Shown here piece after piece: positions 36,156 to 45,826 of a stretch of 48,587 nt of DNA. This DNA comes from Gammaproteobacteria bacterium (GTDB lineage: Bacteria; Pseudomonadota; Gammaproteobacteria; Arenicellales; Poriferihabitantaceae). Both the position numbers and the translations under genes were made by a program. Location of the stretch: the NCBI GenBank assembly GCA_009842505.1, contig VYFG01000057.1, positions 1 to 48,587 of the forward strand. Reading direction: 5' to 3'. The notes under the pieces are model-generated. The model was not told the DNA's origin and searched no databases. It was given only the letters and a program-made list of their open reading frames with translations. The number at the start of each line of letters is the position of its first letter. Positions within the stretch are counted from its first letter, which is position 1.

Positions 36156-36853
36156 CAGAAGAATTGTTTCGCGAGGACGGTTATCTCAGGTCGTGCGAGG
36201 CGGTGGTCACCGCCGTGACCGACCGCGGATTCGCCGTGGACCGTACGGTGTTCTACCCGGTGGGCGGCGGCCAGCCGGGGGATACCGGTTCATACCGGGG
36301 CCCCGGCGGCGAAGGACGGATCGTGGATTGCTACCGGGACCGAGATACCGGCCTGCACCTGCATGTCGTCGGCGAGGGAACCGTGATCCCCGGCACCGGG
36401 GAGCGGGTGACGCTGGAGATCGACTGGGACCACCGCTACCGGCTGATGCGAATGCATAGCTGCATGCACATGCTCTGTGCGGCGGTGACTGCCCCGGTTA
36501 CCGGCGGCTCGATCAGCGAGGATGCGGGGCGTCTTGATTTCGATTTGCCGTCCCCGCCGGACCGCCAGGCGATCGAGGACCGGGTCAACGAACTGATCCG
36601 GTCCGACGTGCCGATGACCCTGCAATGGATCACTGACGAGGAGCTCGATGCCAAGCCGGACCTGGTCCGCACCATGTCCGTGCAGCCGCCCCGGGGCTGC
36701 GGACGGGTCAGACTGGTGAATTTTCACGGCGTGGACCTGCAACCCTGCGGCGGCACGCACGTTGCCCGCAGCGGCGAGATCGGACCCGTGCGGATTCAGA
36801 GCATCAAGAGCAAGGGCAAGCAGAACCGGCGCATCACCATGGCGTTCGCCTGA
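36152..36853 (+). CDS. AlaX-type alanyl-tRNA editing protein
   Basis: This 233-residue protein matches the free-standing editing domain of alanyl-tRNA synthetase, which hydrolyses Ser- or Gly-tRNA(Ala). The two zinc motifs are present: H102 and H106 (MRMHSCMHML, HxxxH) and C199 with H203 in LQPCGGTHVARSGEIGP. The FYPVGGGQPGDTG segment near 35-46 is the beta-barrel substrate part. The 4-nt overlap with the Gfo gene is unusual and suggests that they are made together. It could correct mischarged tRNA or hydrolyse another aminoacyl ester in a pathway. Confidence 0.92.
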   Translation: MTEELFREDGYLRSCEAVVTAVTDRGFAVDRTVFYPVGGGQPGDTGSYRGPGGEGRIVDCYRDRDTGLHLHVVGEGTVIPGTGERVTLEIDWDHRYRLMRMHSCMHMLCAAVTAPVTGGSISEDAGRLDFDLPSPPDRQAIEDRVNELIRSDVPMTLQWITDEELDAKPDLVRTMSVQPPRGCGRVRLVNFHGVDLQPCGGTHVARSGEIGPVRIQSIKSKGKQNRRITMAFA

Positions 36854-36925
36854 TCACCCGGGTCCCGGCCGCGATCTCTGACCCTGTCGGACACAACCGG
36901 CAGACGGGTCTCGGGCGGAGCCGGT

Positions 36926-37525
36926 TCAGCGGTTGTCGGAGGCTTCAAGCGCGGCAAGTTCATCGGGAGTGTTCACGTTGATGAACATCCCGCTGTGGTC
37001 GGCAAAGGACACCTCGCTGAAGGGATGCCGTGCGTACCAGCGGTCGATCTTGCGCTCACCGGCCGCGAGGAAGTCTTCCAGACTCCGGGCGAGGGAGCGG
37101 TGGATCAGCGCGTACACCGGCTGCAGGCGGTCGCCGTCTGTGGCCACCGCGAGCGCATGGCCGTCACCCCTGGCAGCCTTCAGCATCCGGCTGCCGTAGT
37201 CTTCCGCCAGGAAGGGACCGTCGCAGGGCAGGGTGAGCAGCCATTGGGTTTCCATGCGGCCCAGCCCGGCCAGCATGCCGGCCAGGGGACCCTGAAAATT
37301 TTCCAGGGTATCGCCGATCACCGGGCAGCCCAGTTTCCGGTACTCCTCGACGTTGCGGTTGGCATTGACCAGGACTCTGTCCGCCTGGGAGGAGACCTGG
37401 TTGACAAGATGCTCCGCGAAGGTGCGCCCGCCCAGGGTCAGCAGTCCCTTGTCGAGACCACCCATTCGGGTGGCACGGCCCCCGGCCAGGATGATTGCGG
37501 TGATTTTCCGGTTAGTTTCCGGCAT
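36926..37525 (-). CDS. mobA: Molybdenum cofactor guanylyltransferase
   Basis: MobA links GMP to molybdopterin to give the MGD cofactor of DMSO-reductase-type enzymes. The 199-residue protein starts with MPETNRKITAIILAGGRATRMGG. The nucleotide signature LAGGRATRMGGLDKGLL (13-29) and LPCDGPFLAEDYGSR near 95 are typical. In-frame codons upstream of 37525 pass into ppc in another frame and are not family-like. It lies 55 bp downstream of ppc on the same strand; the pair has no known joint role. No molybdoenzyme is in the window. Confidence 0.93.
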   Translation of the reverse strand: MPETNRKITAIILAGGRATRMGGLDKGLLTLGGRTFAEHLVNQVSSQADRVLVNANRNVEEYRKLGCPVIGDTLENFQGPLAGMLAGLGRMETQWLLTLPCDGPFLAEDYGSRMLKAARGDGHALAVATDGDRLQPVYALIHRSLARSLEDFLAAGERKIDRWYARHPFSEVSFADHSGMFINVNTPDELAALEASDNR

Positions 37526-37580
37526 GATCGTCGTATGGTGGCAAGGCCCTGCAGTGTCCCGGTCCGCTTCGGGTGCCTGT

Positions 37581-40316
37581 TCAGCCGGTATTGCGCATCC
37601 CCGCGGCGATCCCGTTGATCGCCACCAGCAGGGCGTCCAGGGCGGAATCGTCGTCGCCTGCACGGACCCTGGACAGCAGTTCGACCTGCAGCAGGTTGAG
37701 CGGGTCCACATAGGTATTTCGCACCCCCACGGAGCGCAGCACCACCGGCTGGGTTTCGAGGGGGACCCGGTGTCCGGTAACCGCCAGCGTCAGGTCCATG
37801 GTTTCCCGGTAGAGCTGCCTCAATTCCCCGCCCAGCGATTCCAGTTCCGCCGGCACCAGGCGGGCATCGTACATGGCGGCAACGTTGACATCCGCCTTGG
37901 AGAAGACCATCTCGATGGAATCCATGGTGGCGCGGAAGAACGGCCAGTCCTGCTGCATCTCGTCCAGGACGGGCTTGTCTCCACGATCGATGGCGGCTTC
38001 CAGCGCCGCGCCCACGCCAAGCCAGGCCGGGAGCATCAGGCGTGTCTGGGTCCAGGCGAATATCCACGGTATCGCGCGCAGGGTTTCGATTCCGTCGCCG
38101 GGCCTGCGACGGGCAGGCCGGGATCCGATTTTAAGATTGCCCAGTTCCTGTTCCGGGGTGGCGGCCCGGAAGTAGGGAACGAATTGCGAGTGATGCCGCA
38201 CGATGCGGTGGAACTCGGCCAGTGAGTCGCCCGCCAGCTTCTCGATCTCGTCGCGCCACCGGTCCCTGGGCGTGGGTGGAGGTCTGAGGGTAGCCTCCAG
38301 GACCGCCCCGATGTAGACCTCAAGGGTTTCCATCGCCATGCCCGGGAGGCCGAACTTGGCCTGGATGACTTCGCCTTGTTCGGTGACCCGCATGGTGCCG
38401 TTCACGGATCCCGGGGGCTGCGACAGGATGGCCTCGTAGGCCGGCCCGCCGCCCCGGGCCACGGTGCCCCCGCGTCCGTGGAACAGTGTCAGGGTCACGC
38501 CGTGGCGCTCGCTGACAGTCACCAACTGCTCCTGGGCCTGGTACAGGCCCCAGGCGGCGGCGAGCTTGCCGGCGTCCTTGGCGGAATCCGAATAGCCGAT
38601 CATCACTTCCTGCCTTCCCTGTATGTGGTTGCTGTACCAGGGAATGGCGAACAGCCGTTCCATGCATGCCGCCGCGTTTTCCAGGTCCCGCAGCCGTTCG
38701 AACAGTGGCGCCACAGGCATGATCCGTTTCAGGCGGCATTCCTTCTGCAGCAGCACCACCTCAAGGACATCGGAGGGCTCCGACGCCATGGAAATCACAT
38801 AGGTTCCAAGGGATTCGGGGTTCTGCACCGACAGCATTCGGAAGGTGTCCAGCACCTCCTTGACCTCGGCATTCACCTCGTCCTCCCCGGGAAACGTCGA
38901 CATGATCAGGGGTCGGCGGCTTTCCAGTTCACGAACCAGGAACACCTGTTTTTCCTCCTCGCTCCATTCCAGGTAGCTTCCCATCCCCAGGTATCGCGTG
39001 ATGGCATCGATCGCCGCGCCGTGCCGATCCGCTTCCTGGCGTATGTCGAGCTTCAGCAGCACCAGGCCGAAGGTGTCCAGCCGCCGGAGGATGTCCGTCA
39101 GCCTGCCGTCAGCGATCAGGCCGTTGCCGCAGCTGACCAGGGAACGGTGGCAAAGCATCAACGGTGCACGCAGCCTGTCCGCCTGGAGGTAGAGTTCGCC
39201 CCTGATGGGGGGAAGGCGCGACAGTTCGCCGGATTCTACGGCCCTCAGGGTGCGGTTCAGGTGCCGGATCGTGGCACGCAGTCTCTTCAGGACGCCCCTG
39301 AGCAACGCACGGTAGGGTTCGGCCTCGTCCGGGTCGACCGCCGCCAGCAGTTCGTCGCTCGCGGTTTTCATGGACAGGTCCTGGTGCAGCTCGTCGATTT
39401 CCTGCAGGTACAGCTTCGCGGCACGGATGCGGGAGATCAGGCATACCTCCCGTGTCACCTGCGGAGTGGCGTTCGGGTTACCGTCCCGGTCACCTCCCAT
39501 CCAGGAACCGAACCGGATCGGTGCCGCACCAAGGGGCAGCCCCTTCCCGGTGCAGTTCTCCAGCGCGCGGTCCAGCCGCCGGTACATGTCCGGGATCACG
39601 TTCCAGAGCGACTGTTCCACCGCCAGCAGGCCGTTGCGTGCCTCGTCCACCGGCGTCAGCCGGATGCGGCGGATCTCGTCCGTTTCCCAGACCTCCGCCA
39701 CGACGCGGTGCAGCGCGTCGCGGGTCTCCTGTCGCTCGAGACGGGACAGGTCCGGGCGGTCATTCTGCGCCAGCAGGTGCTGGATACGCTGGAACTTGTC
39801 CGCGACGCTCCGGCGGACGATTTCCGTGGGGTGGGCGGTGAGCACCAGTTCGATGTCAAGCCCCAGGGTGCGCTCGTGGAGCTCTGCCGGCGCCACGCCT
39901 GCATCGAGCAGCTTGTGAAATTCCGCCTCGAGAAAGCTGCGGGCACCGTCTTCGGTCCCGGCATCGACGGAATCCGCGGCGGCGATCCGGCGCCGGCGCC
40001 GGATCTGGTGGTGCTGCTCTGCGATGTTGGCCAGGTTCAGGAACTGGGCGAATGCCCGCGCCAGCAGCACCAGCTGGTCGCTGGTCTGCGCGGAAAGAAG
40101 GGCCACCAGGCGGTCCACGCAGGCGGTGTTCCCATGGCGGGCGTCCCGGGCCAGCTGACGGACCTGTTCCACCAGTTCGTACATTCCGTCGCCCTGCCGC
40201 TGCCGGATGGTTTTACCCAGCAGGGTGCCGAGCAGGCGGACATCGTCACGGAGCCCGGAATCCCCAATACTGAGCGAGTAGTACTGGTCTACCTGGGCTG
40301 TTGCGGAAACCGGCAT
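37581..40316 (-). CDS. ppc: Phosphoenolpyruvate carboxylase
   Basis: Ppc carboxylates phosphoenolpyruvate to oxaloacetate, replenishing the citric acid cycle. The 911-residue protein has the catalytic His in LTAHPTEIVRRS (near residue 160), WMGGDRDGNPNATP, the SDSAKDAGKLAA lysine loop (about 571-590), FHGRGGTVARGGGP (from about 611) and the C-terminal MRNTG carboxylate end. The ATG at 40316 (MPVSATAQV) is preferred to 40421. Allosteric sites for acetyl-CoA and aspartate cannot be judged by eye. It is divergent from lepA across a 308-bp gap. Confidence 0.96.
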   Translation of the reverse strand: MPVSATAQVDQYYSLSIGDSGLRDDVRLLGTLLGKTIRQRQGDGMYELVEQVRQLARDARHGNTACVDRLVALLSAQTSDQLVLLARAFAQFLNLANIAEQHHQIRRRRRIAAADSVDAGTEDGARSFLEAEFHKLLDAGVAPAELHERTLGLDIELVLTAHPTEIVRRSVADKFQRIQHLLAQNDRPDLSRLERQETRDALHRVVAEVWETDEIRRIRLTPVDEARNGLLAVEQSLWNVIPDMYRRLDRALENCTGKGLPLGAAPIRFGSWMGGDRDGNPNATPQVTREVCLISRIRAAKLYLQEIDELHQDLSMKTASDELLAAVDPDEAEPYRALLRGVLKRLRATIRHLNRTLRAVESGELSRLPPIRGELYLQADRLRAPLMLCHRSLVSCGNGLIADGRLTDILRRLDTFGLVLLKLDIRQEADRHGAAIDAITRYLGMGSYLEWSEEEKQVFLVRELESRRPLIMSTFPGEDEVNAEVKEVLDTFRMLSVQNPESLGTYVISMASEPSDVLEVVLLQKECRLKRIMPVAPLFERLRDLENAAACMERLFAIPWYSNHIQGRQEVMIGYSDSAKDAGKLAAAWGLYQAQEQLVTVSERHGVTLTLFHGRGGTVARGGGPAYEAILSQPPGSVNGTMRVTEQGEVIQAKFGLPGMAMETLEVYIGAVLEATLRPPPTPRDRWRDEIEKLAGDSLAEFHRIVRHHSQFVPYFRAATPEQELGNLKIGSRPARRRPGDGIETLRAIPWIFAWTQTRLMLPAWLGVGAALEAAIDRGDKPVLDEMQQDWPFFRATMDSIEMVFSKADVNVAAMYDARLVPAELESLGGELRQLYRETMDLTLAVTGHRVPLETQPVVLRSVGVRNTYVDPLNLLQVELLSRVRAGDDDSALDALLVAINGIAAGMRNTG

Positions 40317-40624
40317 GATTGGACGGACGGTGTGGATGGACGGGTTCTGGATGCCGGTCAATTCTAACCCGTCCGGCCCCTTACTCCCGGCCCCGTTTCG
40401 TGCACGGAATACGAAATGCATATGGATTCGATATCGTTACCATTAACCGGCCTGATCCATCCGCCGGATACCGCCGTGAGCCGGGGTTTTTCATCGGCAA
40501 AACAGGTACAATCCGCGCTTTGGTTGTACCCTCCCGGCCTGCTAGGAGCCAGGATCGCAGTGATTCCTGCCTGCCCATACCGTCAACCATTCAGCCCCCA
40601 GGATTTCCCCCGATCGTCCCTCCC
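40317..40624. other. ppc-lepA divergent intergenic region
   Basis: The 308-bp gap has no gene. It holds an inverted repeat, GGTACAA at 40505-40511 and TTGTACC at 40524-40530, with a 12-base spacer. TACAAT at 40507-40512 within the left arm is a good -10 candidate for lepA. The repeat could be a regulatory site or a chance palindrome. Confidence 0.4.
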
Positions 40625-42436
40625 ATGTCCAGGATCGACCAGTCCCGCATCCGTAACTTTGCGATCATCGCCCATGTGGATCATGGCAAGTCCACCCTGG
40701 CGGACCGGTTCATCCAGTTCTGCGGCGGACTCAACGAACGGGAGATGAAGGAACAGGTGCTGGATTCCATGGACATCGAAAGGGAGCGCGGCATCACCAT
40801 CAAGGCCCAGAGCGTAACGCTGAATTACCGCGCCAGAGACGGGATTGAATACCAGCTCAACCTGATCGACACCCCCGGGCACGTGGATTTCGCCTACGAG
40901 GTCTCGCGATCGCTGCAGGCCTGCGAGGGCGCGCTGCTGGTGGTGGATGCGGCCCAGGGAGTGGAGGCGCAGACGGTGGCCAACTGCTATACCGCGGTGG
41001 ACCTCGGCCTTGCCGTGATACCCGTGCTCAACAAGATCGACCTGCCGGCCGCAGAACCGGAGCGGGTCCTCGGCGAGATCGAGGAACTGATCGGCATCGA
41101 CAGCGAAGGTGCGCTGTCGGTCAGCGCAAAGACCGGCCAGGGGGTCGCCGAGGTCCTGGAACAGGTCGTGCGGAAACTGCCGCCGCCATCCGGTGCTTCC
41201 GAGTCGCCGCTGAGAGCCCTGGTGCTGGATTCGTGGTTCGACAACTACCTCGGGGTGGTTTCGCTCGTGCGCGTGTTCGACGGCACCCTGTCCCGGGCCC
41301 GCACGCGGATCCGCATGATGTCCACCGGTTTCGACCACCAGGTGGAGCAGGTCGGAATCTTCCAACCCAAGCCCCTCGAAGTCGGGGAACTGTCCACCGG
41401 CATGGTGGGCTTCCTCATCGCCGGGCTGAAGGACATCAAGGCAGCGCGGGTGGGGGACACGGTCACCCTGTCGAACCGGCGGGCTCCGGAACCGCTGCCC
41501 GGGTTCAAGGAAGTGAAGCCCACGGTGTTCGCCGGCCTCTATCCCGTGAACAATGCGGATTTCGAGGCATTCCGGGTGGCCCTCGAGAAGCTGAGCCTCA
41601 ATGACGCCGCGCTGTCCTACCAGCCGGAGTCCTCCCAGGCGCTGGGCTTCGGATTTCGCTGCGGCTTCCTGGGGATGCTGCACATGGAGATTGTCCAGGA
41701 ACGGCTGGAGCGTGAATACAACCTGGAACTGATCACCACCGCCCCAACCGTGGTGTACGAGGTGCGGTTCAAGGACGGGCACAGGCTGCGGATAGACAAT
41801 CCCGCGGAACTGCCGGACCCCTCCCGCATCGAGGAAATCCTGGAACCGTTCATTCTGGCCCGGATCCTGGTTCCCCACGGTCATATCGGCGCGGTGCTGA
41901 CCCTGTGCGTGGAAAGGCGCGGGGAGCAGCGCAATATCCATTATCACGGCCGCCAGGTGATGGTGGAGTTCGATCTCCCGCTCAATGAGGTGGTACTGGA
42001 TTTCTATGACCATCTCAAGTCCGATACGCGCGGGTATGCCTCCCTGGACTACGAGTTTGCCGGCAACCGGCCGGCCGACATGGTGAAGGTGGACCTGCTC
42101 ATCAACGGGGACCGGGTGGATCCCCTGGCGGTGCTGGTGCACCGGGGACAGAGCCAGCACCGGGCCAGGGCGCTGGTCAAGCGCATGCGGGAACTGATTC
42201 CCCGGCAGATGTTCGATGTCGCGATCCAGGCAGCCATCGGGTCCAAGATCATCGCAAGGGAAACCGTCAAGGCGCTGCGGAAAAACGTGACGGCCAAGTG
42301 TTACGGCGGTGACATCACGCGCAAACGCAAGTTGCTCGAAAAGCAGAAAGCGGGTAAAAAGCGCATGAAACAGATCGGTTCCGTGGAAATACCGCAGGAA
42401 GCGTTCCTGTCGGTGCTCAAGGTGGACCGGGAATAG
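40625..42436 (+). CDS. lepA: Translation elongation factor 4
   Basis: LepA (EF4) is a ribosomal GTPase that acts during stalled or stressed translation. The 603-residue protein begins [15 protein letters not shown]. Its G1 motif AHVDHGKST (16-24), the IDTPGHVDF motif and NKID are intact. The long C-terminal domain ending near [20 protein letters not shown] is diagnostic of LepA and absent from EF-G. The gene is followed by lepB after 56 bp, a classic order. A longer in-frame extension upstream is not family-like. Confidence 0.97.
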   Translation: MSRIDQSRIRNFAIIAHVDHGKSTLADRFIQFCGGLNEREMKEQVLDSMDIERERGITIKAQSVTLNYRARDGIEYQLNLIDTPGHVDFAYEVSRSLQACEGALLVVDAAQGVEAQTVANCYTAVDLGLAVIPVLNKIDLPAAEPERVLGEIEELIGIDSEGALSVSAKTGQGVAEVLEQVVRKLPPPSGASESPLRALVLDSWFDNYLGVVSLVRVFDGTLSRARTRIRMMSTGFDHQVEQVGIFQPKPLEVGELSTGMVGFLIAGLKDIKAARVGDTVTLSNRRAPEPLPGFKEVKPTVFAGLYPVNNADFEAFRVALEKLSLNDAALSYQPESSQALGFGFRCGFLGMLHMEIVQERLEREYNLELITTAPTVVYEVRFKDGHRLRIDNPAELPDPSRIEEILEPFILARILVPHGHIGAVLTLCVERRGEQRNIHYHGRQVMVEFDLPLNEVVLDFYDHLKSDTRGYASLDYEFAGNRPADMVKVDLLINGDRVDPLAVLVHRGQSQHRARALVKRMRELIPRQMFDVAIQAAIGSKIIARETVKALRKNVTAKCYGGDITRKRKLLEKQKAGKKRMKQIGSVEIPQEAFLSVLKVDRE

Positions 42437-42492
42437 ATTTCCACACCGGGACACGGTGTTGCCTTCTTACACAGAAACAAACGGATAGATTC

Positions 42493-43302
42493 GTGGATTT
42501 CTCACTCATTTTGTTCATATCCCTGGTGGTCACCGGGGTAATCTCCTATGGCTACCGGTTGATGTTCGAGGGCAGCGCCGGCAGGACGGTTGAGGGGGTC
42601 GGTGCCGAAGAGGAGGTTTCTGCACAGCGCCGTCAACCTGTGTTGGTGGAGTATGCGCGGGCACTGTTTCCGGTGATTCTCATCGTTTTCGTTCTGCGTT
42701 CGTTCGTTGTCGAACCGTTCCGCATCCCCTCGGGATCCATGCTTCCCGGACTGCAGAACGGAGACTTCATCCTGGTGAACAAGTTCAGTTACGGAATCAG
42801 ATTGCCCGTGATCCACCAGAAGATTCTGGACATCGGTCCGCCCGAGCGGGGGGATGTCATGGTTTTCCGGTTTCCCAGGGATCCGAAACTGGCTTTCATC
42901 AAGCGGGTTGTCGGGCTTCCGGGAGACAGACTCACCTATGTGAACAAGAGACTGGCCATCAATGGCGAACCGGTGGAGACGGAACCGGCCGGAGAGTATG
43001 ACTTCCAGCAACTCGACATGCGGGGATACAGCGCCCGGAAGGTGAAGGAAACCATTGACGGATCGGATCACTACATCCTGATTGACGACCGAGTGACGCG
43101 GTCCCGCTCCATGGAGGTCGAAGTGCCCGAAGGCCATTACTTCGTCCTGGGTGACAACCGGGATCACAGCAACGACAGCCGGTACTGGCGTTTCGTCCCG
43201 GAGGAGAATGTCGTCGGCAGGGCGTTTTTCATCTGGTTCAGCTGGAAGAGCGACTCTGGCGGTGGCGTGAACTGGGGTAGAATTGGAAACAGCATACTAT
43301 AG
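42493..43302 (+). CDS. lepB: Signal peptidase I
   Basis: LepB removes signal peptides from secreted proteins on the outer face of the inner membrane. The 269-residue protein starts with GTG. It has two membrane segments (about 4-22 and 57-73), the catalytic Ser82 in PSGSMLPGL, Lys137 in IKRVVGLPGD, and the GDNRDHSNDSRYW box. The length is a little under that of E. coli LepB. It follows lepA, as usual. The start has no strong ribosome binding site. Confidence 0.96.
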   Translation: MDFSLILFISLVVTGVISYGYRLMFEGSAGRTVEGVGAEEEVSAQRRQPVLVEYARALFPVILIVFVLRSFVVEPFRIPSGSMLPGLQNGDFILVNKFSYGIRLPVIHQKILDIGPPERGDVMVFRFPRDPKLAFIKRVVGLPGDRLTYVNKRLAINGEPVETEPAGEYDFQQLDMRGYSARKVKETIDGSDHYILIDDRVTRSRSMEVEVPEGHYFVLGDNRDHSNDSRYWRFVPEENVVGRAFFIWFSWKSDSGGGVNWGRIGNSIL

Positions 43303-43435
43303 GAAGAGAAAATACCGTGACATCAATGGTTTGTGTCACCTCCCCGGTCTTTGCGGGATATCGGTCCCCGGAGACAATCCTCAGGCTGTGGCCTCATCCC
43401 GATGACAGGGTCCCGGTCCTTCGCCGTCAGGCCTG

Positions 43436-44113
43436 ATGAGCAGTTTCGACGCGCTTGAAGCTCTTCTTGATTACCGATTCAGCGATCGTGAACTCCTGGG
43501 ACGGGCGCTGACCCACCGAAGTTTTCACAGCAGACATAACGAACGCCTCGAGTTTCTCGGCGACAGCGTGCTGGGTTTCGTAGCGACCGAAATCCTCTAT
43601 CGCCGGTTTCCCGGATTGCCCGAAGGCGAACTGACCCGGATGCGCTCGCGGCTGGTCCGGCAGGATACACTGGCTGCCATTGCAAGATCCCTGGATCTGG
43701 GGAGGTTCCTGCGCTTGGGAGAAGGGGAGTTGAAAAGCGGCGTTTCCGACCGGAATTCGGTTCTCTCCGACTCCCTGGAGGCCCTTCTGGGAGCGGTATA
43801 CCTCGACGGCGGCATCGGCAGTGCGGAATCCATGATCCTGAAGCTGTTCGCGCCACACCTCAGCACCATTGACTCGGGCGACCTGAAGGACAACAAGACC
43901 AAACTGCAGGAAATACTGCAAAAGCTCGAAAAGCCCCTGCCCGTATATGAAGTGGTTGAACGGCAGGGCAAGGATCATGAACTCGTCTTTCATGTCCGGT
44001 GTGAGATCGACCATGCGGGCAGTCCGTTCTTTGCATCCGGAAACAGCAGGAGAATCGGCGAGCAGAATGCGGCAGCGCTGGCGATCGAGGCGCTGGAATC
44101 CGGGAGTACCTGA
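43436..44113 (+). CDS. rnc: Ribonuclease III
   Basis: RNase III cleaves double-stranded RNA, for example in rRNA maturation. The 225-residue protein has the signature NERLEFLGDSVLG with Glu39 and Asp43, the second catalytic region DSLEALLGAVYLDGG, and a C-terminal dsRNA-binding domain (about 150-222, with GKDHELVFHVRCE and AALAIEAL). The gene is in the common lepB-rnc-era context, but the small DUF4845 gene often found between lepB and rnc is absent; only 133 bp lie there. Era begins 11 bp later. Confidence 0.97.
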   Translation: MSSFDALEALLDYRFSDRELLGRALTHRSFHSRHNERLEFLGDSVLGFVATEILYRRFPGLPEGELTRMRSRLVRQDTLAAIARSLDLGRFLRLGEGELKSGVSDRNSVLSDSLEALLGAVYLDGGIGSAESMILKLFAPHLSTIDSGDLKDNKTKLQEILQKLEKPLPVYEVVERQGKDHELVFHVRCEIDHAGSPFFASGNSRRIGEQNAAALAIEALESGST

Positions 44114-44123
44114 CTGGTCCGCA

Positions 44124-45032
44124 ATGAACGACGGGATCGGTCCCCATCGGTTCGGGTACATCACCGTGTCCGGTCCTCCCAATTCCGGGAAATCCACCCT
44201 GGTGAACCGGCTGACCGGCTCTAAGGTTTCCATTGTCTCGCGAAGGCCCCAGACCACTCGCCACAGGATCATGGGAATACGCACGCTGCCCGGTGCACAG
44301 ATTGTTTTCGTCGATACCCCGGGATTGCACTTCGGGCAGCAGAAAAACCTCAACCGGCAGATCAACCGGACAGCCAGGGCCAGCCTGGAGGGCGTTGACC
44401 TGGTTTTGTTCATGATCGATCACCGCGGCTGGACACCTGATCTGAAGAGGACTTTGCGCGTGGTGACCGTTCAGCGGGTTCCCGTCATTCTCCTCATCAA
44501 CAAGGTGGATACCCTGCGGGACAAACCCAGGCTTCTGCCACTGATACAAGAGAGCGACAGGCTGCACGATTTTCGGGCGATCATTCCCTTGTCCGCACTG
44601 AAAGACGATCTCGACAGAACTCTACTGCCGGACCTGATCCGGCAACTGCCGGAAGGAGCCTGCGGATTTCCCGCGGAACAGGTGAGCGACCGGGGCCCCC
44701 GATTCCGGGCTGCGGAACTGGTACGGGAGCAGACCTTTGCCCTGCTGGGGGACGAACTGCCTTACGAGTCTGCCGTGGAAGTTACCCGGTTCGACGACAA
44801 GGCCCCTGATCACTGGGAAATCGAGATGACGATCTGGGTTGAACGGGAAGGACAGAAGGGGATCGTTATTGGCAAGAACGGGCAGGTTCTGAAAGCCATC
44901 GGCCAGCGCGCACGGAAAGCCATGGAGGATCAGTTTGGCGTGCGTGTCCGGCTTGACCTCTGGGTCAAGCGGCGGCAGGGATGGGGAGACAGCATGTCCA
45001 TGCTGCGGTCACTGGGCTATACCGACGACTGA
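44124..45032 (+). CDS. era: GTPase Era
   Basis: Era is an essential GTPase that helps 30S ribosome assembly and binds 16S rRNA. The 302-residue protein starts MNDGIGPHRFGY. The G1 loop is GPPNSGKS (17-24) where most Era proteins have GRPNVGKS. The DTPGLHFGQQ (G3) and NKVD (G4) motifs are normal. The C-terminal KH domain contains IVIGKNGQVLKAIGQRARK, with the GxxG loop. In-frame codons farther upstream overlap rnc and are not used. Confidence 0.96.
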   Translation: MNDGIGPHRFGYITVSGPPNSGKSTLVNRLTGSKVSIVSRRPQTTRHRIMGIRTLPGAQIVFVDTPGLHFGQQKNLNRQINRTARASLEGVDLVLFMIDHRGWTPDLKRTLRVVTVQRVPVILLINKVDTLRDKPRLLPLIQESDRLHDFRAIIPLSALKDDLDRTLLPDLIRQLPEGACGFPAEQVSDRGPRFRAAELVREQTFALLGDELPYESAVEVTRFDDKAPDHWEIEMTIWVEREGQKGIVIGKNGQVLKAIGQRARKAMEDQFGVRVRLDLWVKRRQGWGDSMSMLRSLGYTDD

Positions 45033-45049
45033 TTTTTCCGGAGCCCGCG

Positions 45050-45808
45050 ATGAAAGTGAACCGGCAGCCCGCATACGTGCTACATGCCAGGCCTTATGCG
45101 GAAAGCAGCCTGCTGGTTGACGTATTCAGCAGGGATCATGGACGTTGCATGCTGCTGGCGAAGGGCGCTAGGCGCCGTAAGGGCGGGCAGCGGGGTATCC
45201 TGATGCCGTTCAAGCCGCTCCTGATCGGCTGGTCGGGGAAGGGGGCCTTGCCCGTCCTGACCGCGGCGGAAGCCACTGCCCATCTTCCGGAAATTGCCGG
45301 ATTCGGCCTGCATGCGGGACTCTATGCCAATGAACTGCTGCTAAAGCTGCTCCACCGTTTTGACGGGCACGAAAAGCTGTATTTCGCTTACGACGTTGCC
45401 GTGCAACGTCTTGCCTCGGGCGCAGACCCCGGGGAGACCCTGCGCATATTCGAAAAACAGCTCCTTAGGGAAATCGGATTCGGCCTGATACTGGATCATG
45501 ACGTAGAGACCGGAAAGGCCATCGACCCCTCAGTCCAGTACGTCTATCTGCCGCAGTCGGGTCCCGTGGCCTCGCCGGCGGGTTCGCCGGGCATTACCGT
45601 CCGGGGCGCGACCCTGCGGGAACTGGACGGCGAGGAATTCCGGTCGCAAAAATCCCGGTCGGAAGCCAGGCAGCTGATCCGGGAACTGATCCGGCACCAG
45701 CTCGGCGGCAGGGAACTCCGCAGCCGCAGGGTGTTTCGCCAGTTGCTGCTGTATCAGGGGAAAGGGAAAGGGAAGGGGAAGCGGACGCAGGTCGCGCCCA
45801 CGGATTGA
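45050..45808 (+). CDS. recO: DNA repair protein RecO
   Basis: RecO works with RecF and RecR to load RecA at single-strand gaps. The 252-residue protein starts with an ATG after a GGAG site. It has the N-terminal OB fold (QPAYVLHARPYAESSLLVDVFS), a helical middle with YANELLLKLL, and the C-terminal segment SRRVFRQLLLYQG. Near its 3' end the DNA has a GGGAAA-type tract at 45757-45780, giving GKGKGKGK, so the C-terminal tail may vary. The cysteine zinc site of some RecO proteins is not visible. It ends 18 bp before the convergent lpdA. Confidence 0.93.
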   Translation: MKVNRQPAYVLHARPYAESSLLVDVFSRDHGRCMLLAKGARRRKGGQRGILMPFKPLLIGWSGKGALPVLTAAEATAHLPEIAGFGLHAGLYANELLLKLLHRFDGHEKLYFAYDVAVQRLASGADPGETLRIFEKQLLREIGFGLILDHDVETGKAIDPSVQYVYLPQSGPVASPAGSPGITVRGATLRELDGEEFRSQKSRSEARQLIRELIRHQLGGRELRSRRVFRQLLLYQGKGKGKGKRTQVAPTD

Positions 45809-45826
45809 GCCTCCCGGAATCCTTGG

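Noticed and set aside
38376..40367. 663-codon plus-strand frame opposite ppc
   Set aside because: It is a mirror frame of a GC-rich gene; the His/Gln/Val-rich translation has no fold signature.
40583..42454. 623-codon minus-strand frame opposite lepA
   Set aside because: It is antisense to intact lepA and has no similarity that I recognise.
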